A stretch of 64,000 nt of DNA from a virus: positions 32,015 through 96,014 of the IMG/VR virus record IMGVR_UViG_3300049617_000207. One strand, given 5' to 3'. Below the pieces are notes generated by a model. The model made no database searches and was not told the origin of the DNA. It saw only the letters and a list, made by a program, of their open reading frames with translations. This document shows positions 40,713-48,970 of the stretch, piece after piece; within the stretch, counting starts at the first letter, position 1, and each line of letters starts with the position of its first letter. The position numbers and the translations under genes are program-made.

Positions 40713-40741
40713 ACAATAGCACGGGCGCGCCGTTAAGTCAA
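40713..40741 (-). promoter_or_regulatory. GCGCGC-core promoter I
   Basis: TTGACT, 17 bases with GGCGCGCC, TATTGT. The leader has GCGGC-A-GCCGC, then CGCAGAAA. Shares its upstream box with promoter J. Confidence 0.85.
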
Positions 40742-40758
40742 GTGAATCAGGGCACCGC

Positions 40759-40787
40759 TTGACACGTTTTGCAGCGCGTGATATAGT
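40759..40787 (+). promoter_or_regulatory. Promoter J, divergent from I
   Basis: TTGACA, 17 bases with AGCGCG, TATAGT, nearly the sigma70 consensus. The box GGGCACC (40750-40756) lies between the two -35 elements. Confidence 0.85.
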
Positions 40788-40824
40788 AGGCGGGTCGCCG
40801 GGCTTCCCGGCAGAAGGATTCAAC

Positions 40825-41214
40825 GTGCCAAACGAACCCGCCGAGCGAATCGGCAAGACCGGGGACGGGGTCGACGTACGCGTCGGCGACATCGTCTATT
40901 ACGTGCAGCACGCGACGTTCGCGCACGATAACGCACCCGAAACGCTGATCGTCGGAAAGCGGATTATTGCGATTTCGCCGTCGGGCTCACTCGCCGTCGG
41001 ATGGAGCATAAACGCCAAGAAGAACCGCATGCCGAATTATGGCGGGGGCGGCGGCTACGATTTCACCGGCCTCTTCTCAACGGCCGAGGCGTGCCGCGCG
41101 CAAGCCGTCGGCCGCACGCGCAGTAAGATCGCCGACCTTGAGTTGCAGTTACAGAAGGCAAACAGCGAGCTTGGGCGATTCCTCGATGCGCCCGTGAGAG
41201 AGCCGAGCGCGTAA
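40825..41214 (+). CDS. Phage protein, 129 aa
   Basis: GTG with AAGGA 6 bases upstream. Beta-rich (VDVRVGDIVYYVQHATFA, LIVGKRIIAISPSGSLAVGW) and a C-terminal coiled coil. An SH3-like barrel is possible. Confidence 0.65.
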   Translation: MPNEPAERIGKTGDGVDVRVGDIVYYVQHATFAHDNAPETLIVGKRIIAISPSGSLAVGWSINAKKNRMPNYGGGGGYDFTGLFSTAEACRAQAVGRTRSKIADLELQLQKANSELGRFLDAPVREPSA

Positions 41215-41215
41215 C

Positions 41216-41677
41216 GTGAGCGACGTACGCGACCGGATCGCCACGGCGCCGGGCGGGCCGCTGCGCATCGAGCCGCGCGCGCCGCGGCCGGGTGCGCTCT
41301 GCTACGGCTCGATGTACGCCAAGTCGTGCTCGCGCGAAGCGACGGGACCCGACGGGCTCTGCACCTTTCACGCCGCGCGCTTTGCCCGGCACGAGATTTC
41401 GTGCTTCGAGCAGTATCTCGCCGGGCGCGGCTACGCGCTGCGCTACGTCGAGCTATGCGAGGACGCCACAACGCCCGGCCTGCCGGGTTACTACGCGGGC
41501 GTCACGAGTCACCAGGGCAAGTGGGTCAAGGTCTCGATCCGCACGCCGCACGATACGCCGCGCCGCCGCTCGTGGCTGCGCGACCGGACGGTGTTCGAGA
41601 TAGCGGAGATTCTGCGCCACGAGTGCCGCCACGTCGCGGACCCCGAGTGGGACTGCGGCAACCGCAGCATCCTGTGA
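41216..41677 (+). CDS. Protein with HExxH motif, 153 aa
   Basis: GTG one base after the previous stop. ILRHECRHVADPEWDC contains HECRH, the zinc site of gluzincin-type metallopeptidases; several Cys (CYGSMYAKSCSR, LCTFH) form a second possible zinc site. The motif is short, so protease activity is a suggestion. Confidence 0.6.
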   Translation: MSDVRDRIATAPGGPLRIEPRAPRPGALCYGSMYAKSCSREATGPDGLCTFHAARFARHEISCFEQYLAGRGYALRYVELCEDATTPGLPGYYAGVTSHQGKWVKVSIRTPHDTPRRRSWLRDRTVFEIAEILRHECRHVADPEWDCGNRSIL

Positions 41678-42003
41678 GCATGCCGGGGCCGCACGTCGTC
41701 GAGTACGAGACGGAGTGGCGGGTCGACGAGCACAGGCTTGACGTCGCGGGCGAAGACGTCGAGCGCATCGACTACGAATACGTCGGCACCCTCGAAGCCG
41801 CGCGCGCCGCCGTGCGCGGCAAACGCCTACCGACCATCTCGCGCTGCACGCAAGAGGTCCGCTATAACGAGTCGTACCCGAATGGCATCGTGGAGGCAGA
41901 GACGTCCGTCGTCGTGTGGAAGTCCATTGCGTTCAACCGCGCGATGAAGGCCGCGCGGATCGAGAACCGCAAGCGCGACCGCGCGTGGTCGGCGCGCCAA
42001 TAG
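41674..42003 (+). CDS. Phage protein, 109 aa
   Basis: GTGA overlap upstream (ATG 41680 also possible). EYETEWRVDEHRLDVAGEDV, beta-rich, with a basic helical end. Its stop codon lies in the terminator stem. Confidence 0.65.
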   Translation: MSMPGPHVVEYETEWRVDEHRLDVAGEDVERIDYEYVGTLEAARAAVRGKRLPTISRCTQEVRYNESYPNGIVEAETSVVVWKSIAFNRAMKAARIENRKRDRAWSARQ

Positions 42004-42044
42004 GAAGAGGCTCCGGCGCGTGAGCGACGCCGGAGCCTCTTCCT
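42002..42044. terminator. Strong bidirectional terminator
   Basis: Perfect 17-bp stem (42002-42018 with 42028-42044), loop of 9, T-rich flank. Ends the + operon and the long minus structural operon. Confidence 0.9.
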
Positions 42045-42065
42045 CTCCTCCCCCTTGGCGAAGTC

Positions 42066-42404
42066 TTACAGGACGGTCGCCTCGTGCGAGAGCGCGGCGT
42101 CGACCGTGAGCGACGCCTGTTTGAGCGCAGCGACGACGGTCGCCGTAAGCGGCTCCGTGATCGAGCCGCCGAACGCGTCGGCCACGCCCAGGATCGTCGC
42201 GAGGTAGGGTTGCGCGGCGGCCGGGACGTGCTGCTCGATGGCCGAGATGAGGGCCGTCGCGCCGTCGCCCTCGACCTTGGGCACCTCGACTTCGGCCTTG
42301 CCGAAAAGGGCGTCGAGTGCGGTCTTGAGCGTCGTAATGCCGAAGACGCCGAGCGCGACGCCGTCGGCTACGAGCGCGGTGTCGATGGGTGCGACTGTTG
42401 CCAT
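42066..42404 (-). CDS. Helical Ala-rich protein, 112 aa
   Basis: GGAGG 8 bases before ATG 42404. Two hydrophobic-amphipathic stretches (ALVADGVALGVFGITTL, PYLATILGVADAFGGS). Last gene of the structural operon. Unknown. Confidence 0.6.
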   Translation of the reverse strand: MATVAPIDTALVADGVALGVFGITTLKTALDALFGKAEVEVPKVEGDGATALISAIEQHVPAAAQPYLATILGVADAFGGSITEPLTATVVAALKQASLTVDAALSHEATVL

Positions 42405-42474
42405 AGGGAGAGCCTCCATGCGATGTGCGTGAGGCCGGTGACTTTCCCGCGCGCTTAACGCGACGCCTGGCGAG

Positions 42475-42747
42475 TTAGCGGGCCGTTGCCTTTTCGGCCA
42501 TGAGCCGCGCGACGGCCTCCTCGCCGTATGCGAAAAGCTCCGCACGCGACGCGAACAAGACGACTTCGAGCGAGCCGTCGAGGCGGAGCCCGAGGTAGAT
42601 GTGATCGTCGTCCTCGTGGTACGTCGGATGAGCTTTGAGGAGGTAGTCGATTTCGCTGACGGCGGCGCTGGCTTGGGCGAGCGTCATCTCGGCCGGATAG
42701 CGCAGGTACACCGAAGCGGCGAGGTCGGCGGCGGTGTCGGCGGTCAT
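42475..42747 (-). CDS. Small phage protein, 90 aa
   Basis: YLLKAHPTYHEDDDHIYLGL and GSLEVVLFASRAELFAYGEE. Compact alpha/beta look; unknown. Confidence 0.65.
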   Translation of the reverse strand: MTADTAADLAASVYLRYPAEMTLAQASAAVSEIDYLLKAHPTYHEDDDHIYLGLRLDGSLEVVLFASRAELFAYGEEAVARLMAEKATAR

Positions 42748-42765
42748 GCGCGCGGGACTACGACG

Positions 42766-42948
42766 CTAGTACCGGCGTGTTCCTGGCTCGTAGGCGCGCC
42801 GCGCCGGGATCGTCTTGGGATAGTGCTCGGCCCAGGTCTTCCTGCAGTCCTGGCGCTCGCAGGCGCCGCCTTGTGCGCCGAGGTGGAATTCGCACGCGCC
42901 GAGGTGGTTGCGGGTCGTCGCGGGTCGAGCGCGCGGATCGAGGCTCAC
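42766..42948 (-). CDS. Small zinc-binding protein, 60 aa
   Basis: GTGA overlap with the lysozyme gene. CEFHLGAQGGACERQDC gives C, H, C and C. Unknown. Confidence 0.6.
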   Translation of the reverse strand: MSLDPRARPATTRNHLGACEFHLGAQGGACERQDCRKTWAEHYPKTIPARRAYEPGTRRY

Positions 42949-43538
42949 GCGACCTCGCCCGCCCAGGCGGGCCAATCCACGCTCACGCCCTGCGACACCG
43001 CTGCGAAGTTAATCCAATCCGTGAAGACGTCCAAGGCGTAATCATGATCGGTCGTCCACGCGTCCGGCGTCAAGCCCTGCGCAAGCTCTTGTGCGACGCC
43101 GCCGCCGCCCAAGTTGTAGGCCGCGAACACCGCCAGGTGCGAGCCGGGAAACTGCACGAGGAGCGGCTGCAGGAACGCGACCGCGGCGATGTCGGTTGCG
43201 CATTGGCGGTCCATGAGGTCGCCCCACCCCGGATAGCGCGGTTGGTTCGGGTCGCTCCAATCCACGCCGGAGGTGATTTGGAAGTCGCCCACGCCGCAGC
43301 CGGGGCCGCGCGCCATGCCGATTTGAAACGGCACGGCGATGGCACCTTGCGGGTTTTCACGGTCCATGATCGCCGCGAGCATGTTGGGTGAGGGCGCCGG
43401 TCCCGTCTGTGTGGCGAGGTCCGAGGCCGTGCGGAAGCGGTGGCGCGCTTCGTACAAGACCGGCCGCCACGAGACGGCGAAGTCCGGCCGAGAGGCCGCA
43501 TCGCGTATACCGATTTCCGAAACCGAGAGAGTGGACAT
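42945..43538 (-). CDS. Lysozyme-like endolysin candidate, 197 aa
   Basis: NMLAAIMDRENPQGAIAVPF, GCGVGDFQITSGVDWS and LAVFAAYNLGGGGVAQEL reproduce the lytic-transglycosylase fold: catalytic Glu (MDREN), GDFQIT strand, AYNLGGG. It would cleave peptidoglycan. Position right after the fibre genes fits an endolysin or a tail-tip lysozyme; no signal peptide. Confidence 0.75.
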   Translation of the reverse strand: MSTLSVSEIGIRDAASRPDFAVSWRPVLYEARHRFRTASDLATQTGPAPSPNMLAAIMDRENPQGAIAVPFQIGMARGPGCGVGDFQITSGVDWSDPNQPRYPGWGDLMDRQCATDIAAVAFLQPLLVQFPGSHLAVFAAYNLGGGGVAQELAQGLTPDAWTTDHDYALDVFTDWINFAAVSQGVSVDWPAWAGEVA

Positions 43539-43558
43539 CCAATGTCTCCTTAGCGTGT

Positions 43559-44725
43559 TTACGTTGCTGGCGTGCTAGTTGTGATGATTGTATACATGAT
43601 GCCGAGTCCAGGGCCGATTAGCGAGTTGTTATAGAGATTGAGTCCATAAAACCCAATAACGCCACCCGCGAAGTCCGAGAGGTCTCCTGCGACAAAAAGA
43701 ACGTACGCGTCCGTGCCGCCCGAGCTTTGCTGTACGTTTGCCGTACCGCCGATAATTTGGAACGGCACGGTGATGATCGCGTGCCCGTTCTCGTCGGTGG
43801 TTACGCCGCCGCCGTAAACGCGGTTCGCTGTAATCGTGAATTGGAGTTCCTGTCCGACGACCTCGACCCCGACCGAGTTGTCCGGCGAGCCTGCCGTCAC
43901 CGGACCCTTGAGGCCGTTAAGCGTCATGCCTTCGAGCGTGACCGCGCCGCCTGCGCCGGTGACGATTGCGATGGAGTTATCCGGGCTCGTGAGCGACATG
44001 ACGCCGACGCCGGTGTTGCCGATGGTGATGCTCTGCCCTTGCACCGCAATCGCAACGCCGGTGCCCGCAATGAGGCTGATTGCACCCGCGAGCGTTTGCA
44101 GCGACAGGACGCCGGTGTTGCTGATCGTGTACGGCGAGGTTGGCGACACCGCGATGCCGGGGCCGGGAAAGAGCGCGCTCGCGAGCGCCTGCGCGAGCGT
44201 CGGCAAGAGCAGCACGAGGTCCGCAGGCTCGACCGGGCCGCCGCCGCTTGGCGGAACCGTGACTTGCAGGATCGCCGCGTACGCACCGCCGGGGAACGCG
44301 CCGCCTTGCACGTACTCCCACGTCATGTCGTGCGCGGTCTGATAGAACGTCACGCCTGCGGTGACGGTTCCGTCGGGGTTGCGTTGGTTGCGCGTGAACG
44401 GGTGGACGGCACCGTCCTCATTGAAGGTCGCATAGATGATGTCGACGCGCGACTCCGCGGTCGTGTTCGGCGGGATCGCGAACACCTGCGGCGTGATGTT
44501 GTCGCACACGCGCCCGGCGACGACGCACGTTTGCCCCGCGCCGCCGATGCTCACGTTATTCTCGCCGTCGGTTGAGAACGCGAGCCCGCGCGAGGTGCCT
44601 TGAAAATTCGGGAAGCCGAAATAGATCGCGGCGGCGGCGCCGATGAGGTTGAGAAACTCCGTGTTTTCGGCGTTGAAGTCCGCGGCATCGACTTCTTCGC
44701 CGGACACCCAATTATTAAGCGCCAT
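43559..44725 (-). CDS. Tail fibre or baseplate appendage, 388 aa
   Basis: Start NNWVSGEEVDAADFNAENTE is common in phage fibre N-termini; the rest is Gly/Thr/Ser/Val-rich with beta-helix-like repeats (SITIGNTGVGVMSLTSPDNS). Good ribosome site AAGGAAG. Follows the gpI-like gene. Confidence 0.7.
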   Translation of the reverse strand: MALNNWVSGEEVDAADFNAENTEFLNLIGAAAAIYFGFPNFQGTSRGLAFSTDGENNVSIGGAGQTCVVAGRVCDNITPQVFAIPPNTTAESRVDIIYATFNEDGAVHPFTRNQRNPDGTVTAGVTFYQTAHDMTWEYVQGGAFPGGAYAAILQVTVPPSGGGPVEPADLVLLLPTLAQALASALFPGPGIAVSPTSPYTISNTGVLSLQTLAGAISLIAGTGVAIAVQGQSITIGNTGVGVMSLTSPDNSIAIVTGAGGAVTLEGMTLNGLKGPVTAGSPDNSVGVEVVGQELQFTITANRVYGGGVTTDENGHAIITVPFQIIGGTANVQQSSGGTDAYVLFVAGDLSDFAGGVIGFYGLNLYNNSLIGPGLGIMYTIITTSTPAT

Positions 44726-44737
44726 GTAGCTTCCTTG

Positions 44738-45421
44738 CTAGACCCCGACTTCGAGGACAGGGATGGTCTTATAGACGGGTTGCGTATTTGCCGCTTTTGT
44801 GACCGTGATCGTCGCGCCGAGCGCCGGATCGGTTGGTGCGAGCGCGTAGCTCACCGACGACGAGACGAGGCAAAGCGGGTCGGCTTCGTCGACGGTGAGA
44901 TACGAGTAGTTGAGAAAAAAGACGTCGCTCTCTTTGACCGCGTACGAGATTTCGACGACGAATTGGAACATGAGGATCGGATGGCCGCGGCCCGCATCGG
45001 TCGCGCAGGCCCCCGGATCGCTTTGCAAGTCGTACACGAAGCCGGAGATTTCGTTCCCACCGGCGACGGCGGTCGAGGCGAGGTAGGCGTTGAGCGCCGC
45101 TTCGAGCGCGGGGATCGTGAGGCGCCCGCGTGTGATCGCCGCAAGGATGCGTGCCCGGTACGGCACGTCAAGCTCACCTGCGAGCCGCGGGACCCCGTAC
45201 AGGACGCCGTGCGCGTCTAGGTAGGTGCCGGTCGCGTTTTGCACGGAGAGTTGCACTTGCAAGGCCGCGTAGTCCGCGAGCAGTTGCTCGATGCGGTTGG
45301 ACACGGACACGAGGATGGCTTTGATGGGGCCGACCGCGTATTGCGGGGGCGGCGTGTCGAAGTTGTACGGCGCCTCGGGGAACGCGTCGTCGAAGACGGT
45401 CGTTTGGTCGTACACGCTCAT
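44738..45421 (-). CDS. Baseplate protein, gpI-like, 227 aa
   Basis: ATGA overlap with baseplate J, the usual order J then I. NRIEQLLADYAALQVQLSVQ and VPRLAGELDVPYRARILAAI match small baseplate proteins that join J to the fibre. Confidence 0.65.
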   Translation of the reverse strand: MSVYDQTTVFDDAFPEAPYNFDTPPPQYAVGPIKAILVSVSNRIEQLLADYAALQVQLSVQNATGTYLDAHGVLYGVPRLAGELDVPYRARILAAITRGRLTIPALEAALNAYLASTAVAGGNEISGFVYDLQSDPGACATDAGRGHPILMFQFVVEISYAVKESDVFFLNYSYLTVDEADPLCLVSSSVSYALAPTDPALGATITVTKAANTQPVYKTIPVLEVGV

Positions 45422-46701
45422 ACGGGGATAACCACGGTTGCGACGCCGATAGAAGCCAAGTCCGCGCAACGCAAGACCTGCGAGGGCGACGGCTGCAGGT
45501 TCCCGGCCATGCCGTTAATCGTGACGCCGCCGATGATGACGTCGACGACGCCCGGCACTTCGGCGGCGTAACGGATGATTTCCGAGACGTACGCGGGTTT
45601 GCCGATGGTGAGCCCGGCGAAGTAGGTATAGATCGCGAGTTGCACGGCCGCGGCGACGCTTGCGGCCGTGGCCGTCGTGAGCACGTACTGCTGCGAGACG
45701 CGGATCGCCAGGGTGACGGTCGCGAGCAGGAGCACGGAGCCGACCACGTGGACCTGCGTGCCCGCCGCGCGGTAGAGGCCGCTCGTGAAGGCCGCCTGCA
45801 CCGTTGCCACGATGGGACTGTTCGCATCGGCGCCGAGGTTGCCGGAGCCGTCGTCGATGTAGAGTTGCCCGCGTCCGAGCAGGGGCGTGATGCCGTCGTC
45901 GGCCGTGTTCTCGGCGAGCACGGCCGAGGTGACGCCGGGGAAGCTCGCGGCGTCGTTCTCAATCGCGGAGATGGTGCATTGGGAGGCGTCGGCGATAGCG
46001 TTGAGGGTGCGCGCGCGCAGGCCGCCGCTCGGGGCGTCGTCGCCTTCGGTGTCGGCGCCTCCGGCGATGGCCGTCGGGTTGACGCCCGAGCAGCCGGGCG
46101 CGCCCGCGACGACGGTCTTGACGGCGCCGGGGATCGCGTTCCCGGCGCTTCCGGGGTTCGCGGCGGCGATGTTGACGACGCCGGACTGCGCGGAGCCCGC
46201 GGGGATCGTGGTCGGCGCGGTCGAGGTGTAGAGTACCGGGGACTGCGTGGGATCGGCCGGGTTCGAGGCGACGATAGCGCCCTTGGCGATGATCGTGTCG
46301 ACGGTGACGGGGCCTGCGAGGTTCGTAAAGACGTAGCCGCCTTGAGCCGCGACCGCGAGCTTGCGCGAGACGCCGAGGTCGGCGGCTTTGAGGTCGAGCG
46401 CCGTGCCCTTCGCGGTAAGCACGAAGGCCGCGTTTTGGACGTCCGTGAGCAGTTGGTAGGCGCCCTCGGCCGTGACGCCGGGGTACGTGCTGGCATCGCT
46501 CCCGAGCGCCAGGCACGCGCCTTCGAGGTAGGTCTCGGTGACGCCGCCGCCATTAAAGTTCGTAAGTAAACTATTGAGAGCTTCGACCGCGGCCTGTAAG
46601 GAGAGCAGGATTTGCGCGACCGTCGGGAACGCCGGTAACGTGATTTCGAGACCGTTACCGGGAATCGTTACCGTTGGGGGAAGGGATGCGGTGGTCGACA
46701 T
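45418..46701 (-). CDS. Baseplate J-like protein (gp47 family)
   Basis: 427 aa. AADLGVSRKLAVAAQGGYVF, APTTIPAGSAQSGVVNIAAA, ENTADDGITPLLGRGQLYID and the closing beta domain are typical of baseplate J, the wedge protein that triggers sheath contraction. CGGAGG precedes the ATG. Confidence 0.85.
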   Translation of the reverse strand: MSTTASLPPTVTIPGNGLEITLPAFPTVAQILLSLQAAVEALNSLLTNFNGGGVTETYLEGACLALGSDASTYPGVTAEGAYQLLTDVQNAAFVLTAKGTALDLKAADLGVSRKLAVAAQGGYVFTNLAGPVTVDTIIAKGAIVASNPADPTQSPVLYTSTAPTTIPAGSAQSGVVNIAAANPGSAGNAIPGAVKTVVAGAPGCSGVNPTAIAGGADTEGDDAPSGGLRARTLNAIADASQCTISAIENDAASFPGVTSAVLAENTADDGITPLLGRGQLYIDDGSGNLGADANSPIVATVQAAFTSGLYRAAGTQVHVVGSVLLLATVTLAIRVSQQYVLTTATAASVAAAVQLAIYTYFAGLTIGKPAYVSEIIRYAAEVPGVVDVIIGGVTINGMAGNLQPSPSQVLRCADLASIGVATVVIPV

Positions 46702-46739
46702 GCAGCCTCCGTGCTGTTGGTCATCTTAGCTTCTTCTTC

Positions 46740-47600
46740 TCACGCGGCTTGCCCGTAGTAGTTGTAAACCATGTTAAGCCGGGCGGCATCCTCGACGTTA
46801 ATCGCCATGATGTCGTAGGTGATGATCCACGAGTAGGCGTCGCTCTGATAGACCGAGACCGAGAGCGTCTTCGCGACGCGCGGCTCTTGCCGGAGCATGT
46901 CCTTGACGTTGGCGACCAGGATCGCCGCCTGCACCCCTTGGTTCGCCTGGCCTCCGCCGATGCCGCTCGTAAAGCCGAAGGTTTGGTGCATCGGTAGCTC
47001 ACCAAGCTCGGTGAGCAGGCGGATGCGCAGGTCTTGCGCGAGGCACGCAAGGCCGTTGACGGTGAGCAGGTCGCCGTTGGGGCCGACGACGCCTTCACCC
47101 GTCGTCGGATCGAGGAAGACGTCTGAGCCGAGCACGGGGTAGGGGCCAAACGCGGCGGCCGAGATAGTGCTCGGCGGGATCGTCGAGGCGATGGAGGCCG
47201 AGTAAAAAAGCACGTTGCTCGGGCCGCTCTCGTTGCCGTCGGAGTCGATGGCCGTTGCGACGTAGTATTCTTGCACGCCGAAGATCGGCGCCGCGTCGAA
47301 GAGTTGCGTGACGATGGTCGCGGGGCTAATGGGCTCGAAGTCGCAGGCAAGCGAGAATGGCCCGGCGAGAAAGGAGCCGCGGTAGAGCTTGAAGCTCGCA
47401 ATGGGATAGGCGCCGGTGAGCACGTTTTGCGCGACCCCGAAGGCAAGCACCGTCGCGCCTGCCGCCGTCGCCTGCGCTACGGATCGCAGCGTCGGCGGGT
47501 ACGGGGCTATCCGGCCAGGCGGGCAGATAAGGGTAACGGGGACGCTCGCGGAGAGCGTGCCCGATACGGTGAAGCCGGTGTCGCCGGTGACGGTTGCCAC
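46740..47600 (-). CDS. Fibronectin-III-like plus gp25-like baseplate wedge protein
   Basis: 286 aa. N-terminal half looks like a fibronectin III domain (FKLYRGSFLAGPFSLACDFE, EYYVATAIDSDGNESGPSNV); the C-terminal half (DLLTVNGLACLAQDLRIRLL, GELPMHQTFG, VKDMLRQEPRV) is the GPW/gp25 wedge fold. The fusion is unusual. GTG start one base after the upstream stop. Confidence 0.75.
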   Translation of the reverse strand: MATVTGDTGFTVSGTLSASVPVTLICPPGRIAPYPPTLRSVAQATAAGATVLAFGVAQNVLTGAYPIASFKLYRGSFLAGPFSLACDFEPISPATIVTQLFDAAPIFGVQEYYVATAIDSDGNESGPSNVLFYSASIASTIPPSTISAAAFGPYPVLGSDVFLDPTTGEGVVGPNGDLLTVNGLACLAQDLRIRLLTELGELPMHQTFGFTSGIGGGQANQGVQAAILVANVKDMLRQEPRVAKTLSVSVYQSDAYSWIITYDIMAINVEDAARLNMVYNYYGQAA

Positions 47601-47601
47601 G

Positions 47602-47874
47602 TTACGTCGGCACGAAGTCGGTCACGGTGCAGGACACAAACCACGGTACGTCGCCGCCCGAGCCGATAGCGTCGCCGGTGGGCGTGTAGAGGCCGTCTTG
47701 CGTGATCGCCCCGGCGTTCGTGGCCCACGTCGTGTTCGGCCCCGGCTGCACGGGCGCGCTCAAGCCGTCCGCGCTGTTGACGATGCTCGCGGAAAACTGC
47801 TGCGACTCGCCGATAGCGACGGTTGCCGGATCGGGCGCGATGACGAGCGTGTAAGTGCCGATGGTTGGCGTCAC
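47602..47874 (-). CDS. Immunoglobulin-like (Big2) domain protein, 90 aa
   Basis: YTLVIAPDPATVAIGESQQF and GAITQDGLYTPTGDAIGSGG follow the BIG2 domain pattern used in phage tail decorations. GTG start. Confidence 0.7.
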   Translation of the reverse strand: MTPTIGTYTLVIAPDPATVAIGESQQFSASIVNSADGLSAPVQPGPNTTWATNAGAITQDGLYTPTGDAIGSGGDVPWFVSCTVTDFVPT

Positions 47875-47875
47875 G

Positions 47876-48970
47876 CTATTCGCCTGCGACCGCGACCCAG
47901 GTGGTGCCGCTCGACGACGCGCCCGACTGATTCACGTAGCGCCGCGTCCCCATCGCGCCGTCGTAACGCAGGTATTGCGAGCCGTTGGGCGCGGAAAACG
48001 TCGGTGCGCCCGTGCCCGAGTAATAGCCCGCCGTTCCGTTTGCGGTGCCGTTACCGGGAACAATCGAGCCGAGGCTTAGGAAGTTTCCGCCGGACTGCGC
48101 CTGCTGCGTCGCGGCGTTCGAGCCGCCGTTCGCGTAGAAGCGAATCGTGCCGGAATTGCTCGAAAGAAAGCCGATATTTAGGATCGAGGCGCTTACCGAA
48201 AACGTCGATGCCGAGCCGATGTTTAGTTGCCCGACTTGGAGTGTGCCCGATTTCGTTTGCGCCGTTGCGGACGTGTCAATCGGAGTCGTGACGAGCGCAC
48301 CGTTTGGAATCGTGCCTGCGGTGAGGCCCGCGCCGGAACCGTTGAACACACTAGCATATAATGGCCCACCATCAAAAGTGAACGCTCCGCTATGTGCTAA
48401 TCCAAAATCAAGAGACTGACTACCGTTCGAGCCAAGAAAGAGAATCCCGACGCTTGCACTACGTCCAGCAGCCACGTCGCCTGGCAGGGTGTTCCCCGTG
48501 TACGGCCCAGCCGTCAATGCGCCTTTAATGCCGAGGTTCCCGTTCTCGTCAAGAGCCCACAACTGCGAGCCGCCGAAGGTTGATACGCCGAGCGCCTTCG
48601 AGCTGACACCAGCAACCGCGCCGCCCGAGGTATCGAGGCTCGTAATGCTACCATCGGAACGGTAAAAGTCGAGGTACGTGTTCTGATTCGCTATACCGAA
48701 GCGGATGACGTTCGGCTGCGCGGTCGGGCCGTTGCTAATGGCCCCGTACTGCGGCAACGTGATCGAAGCGAAGCTCCCCGAGCCTGGCACCGCAACGTCG
48801 CCGCTTGCATCCGTGAGCGGCAGCGATACCCACGCCGACCCGTTCCACGCGAGCGGCCCGCCCGTCGTCGTGCTCCACGCGATGGAGCCCGCGCCACCGC
48901 TCGGCACAGGCGTCGTTGCGCCGAGTGCGATTGCGAGGTTGACCGGCGCGAGCGGCTCTGCGGTTTTCAT
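47876..48970 (-). CDS. Tail fibre protein, 364 aa
   Basis: Repetitive Gly/Ser/Thr-rich beta sequence (TTPVPSGGAGSIAWSTTTGG, GSNGSQSLDFGLAHSGAFTF), ending with RRYVNQSGASSSGTTWVAVA. Likely trimeric fibre shaft. ATGA overlap upstream. Confidence 0.7.
   Translation of the reverse strand: MKTAEPLAPVNLAIALGATTPVPSGGAGSIAWSTTTGGPLAWNGSAWVSLPLTDASGDVAVPGSGSFASITLPQYGAISNGPTAQPNVIRFGIANQNTYLDFYRSDGSITSLDTSGGAVAGVSSKALGVSTFGGSQLWALDENGNLGIKGALTAGPYTGNTLPGDVAAGRSASVGILFLGSNGSQSLDFGLAHSGAFTFDGGPLYASVFNGSGAGLTAGTIPNGALVTTPIDTSATAQTKSGTLQVGQLNIGSASTFSVSASILNIGFLSSNSGTIRFYANGGSNAATQQAQSGGNFLSLGSIVPGNGTANGTAGYYSGTGAPTFSAPNGSQYLRYDGAMGTRRYVNQSGASSSGTTWVAVAGE

Noticed and set aside
42430-42465. TGACTTTCCCGCGCGCTTAAC near 42440
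   Set aside because: Has TTTCC and GCGCGC on the + strand but neither a full TTGACN nor a -10 at the right distance, and no + gene follows.
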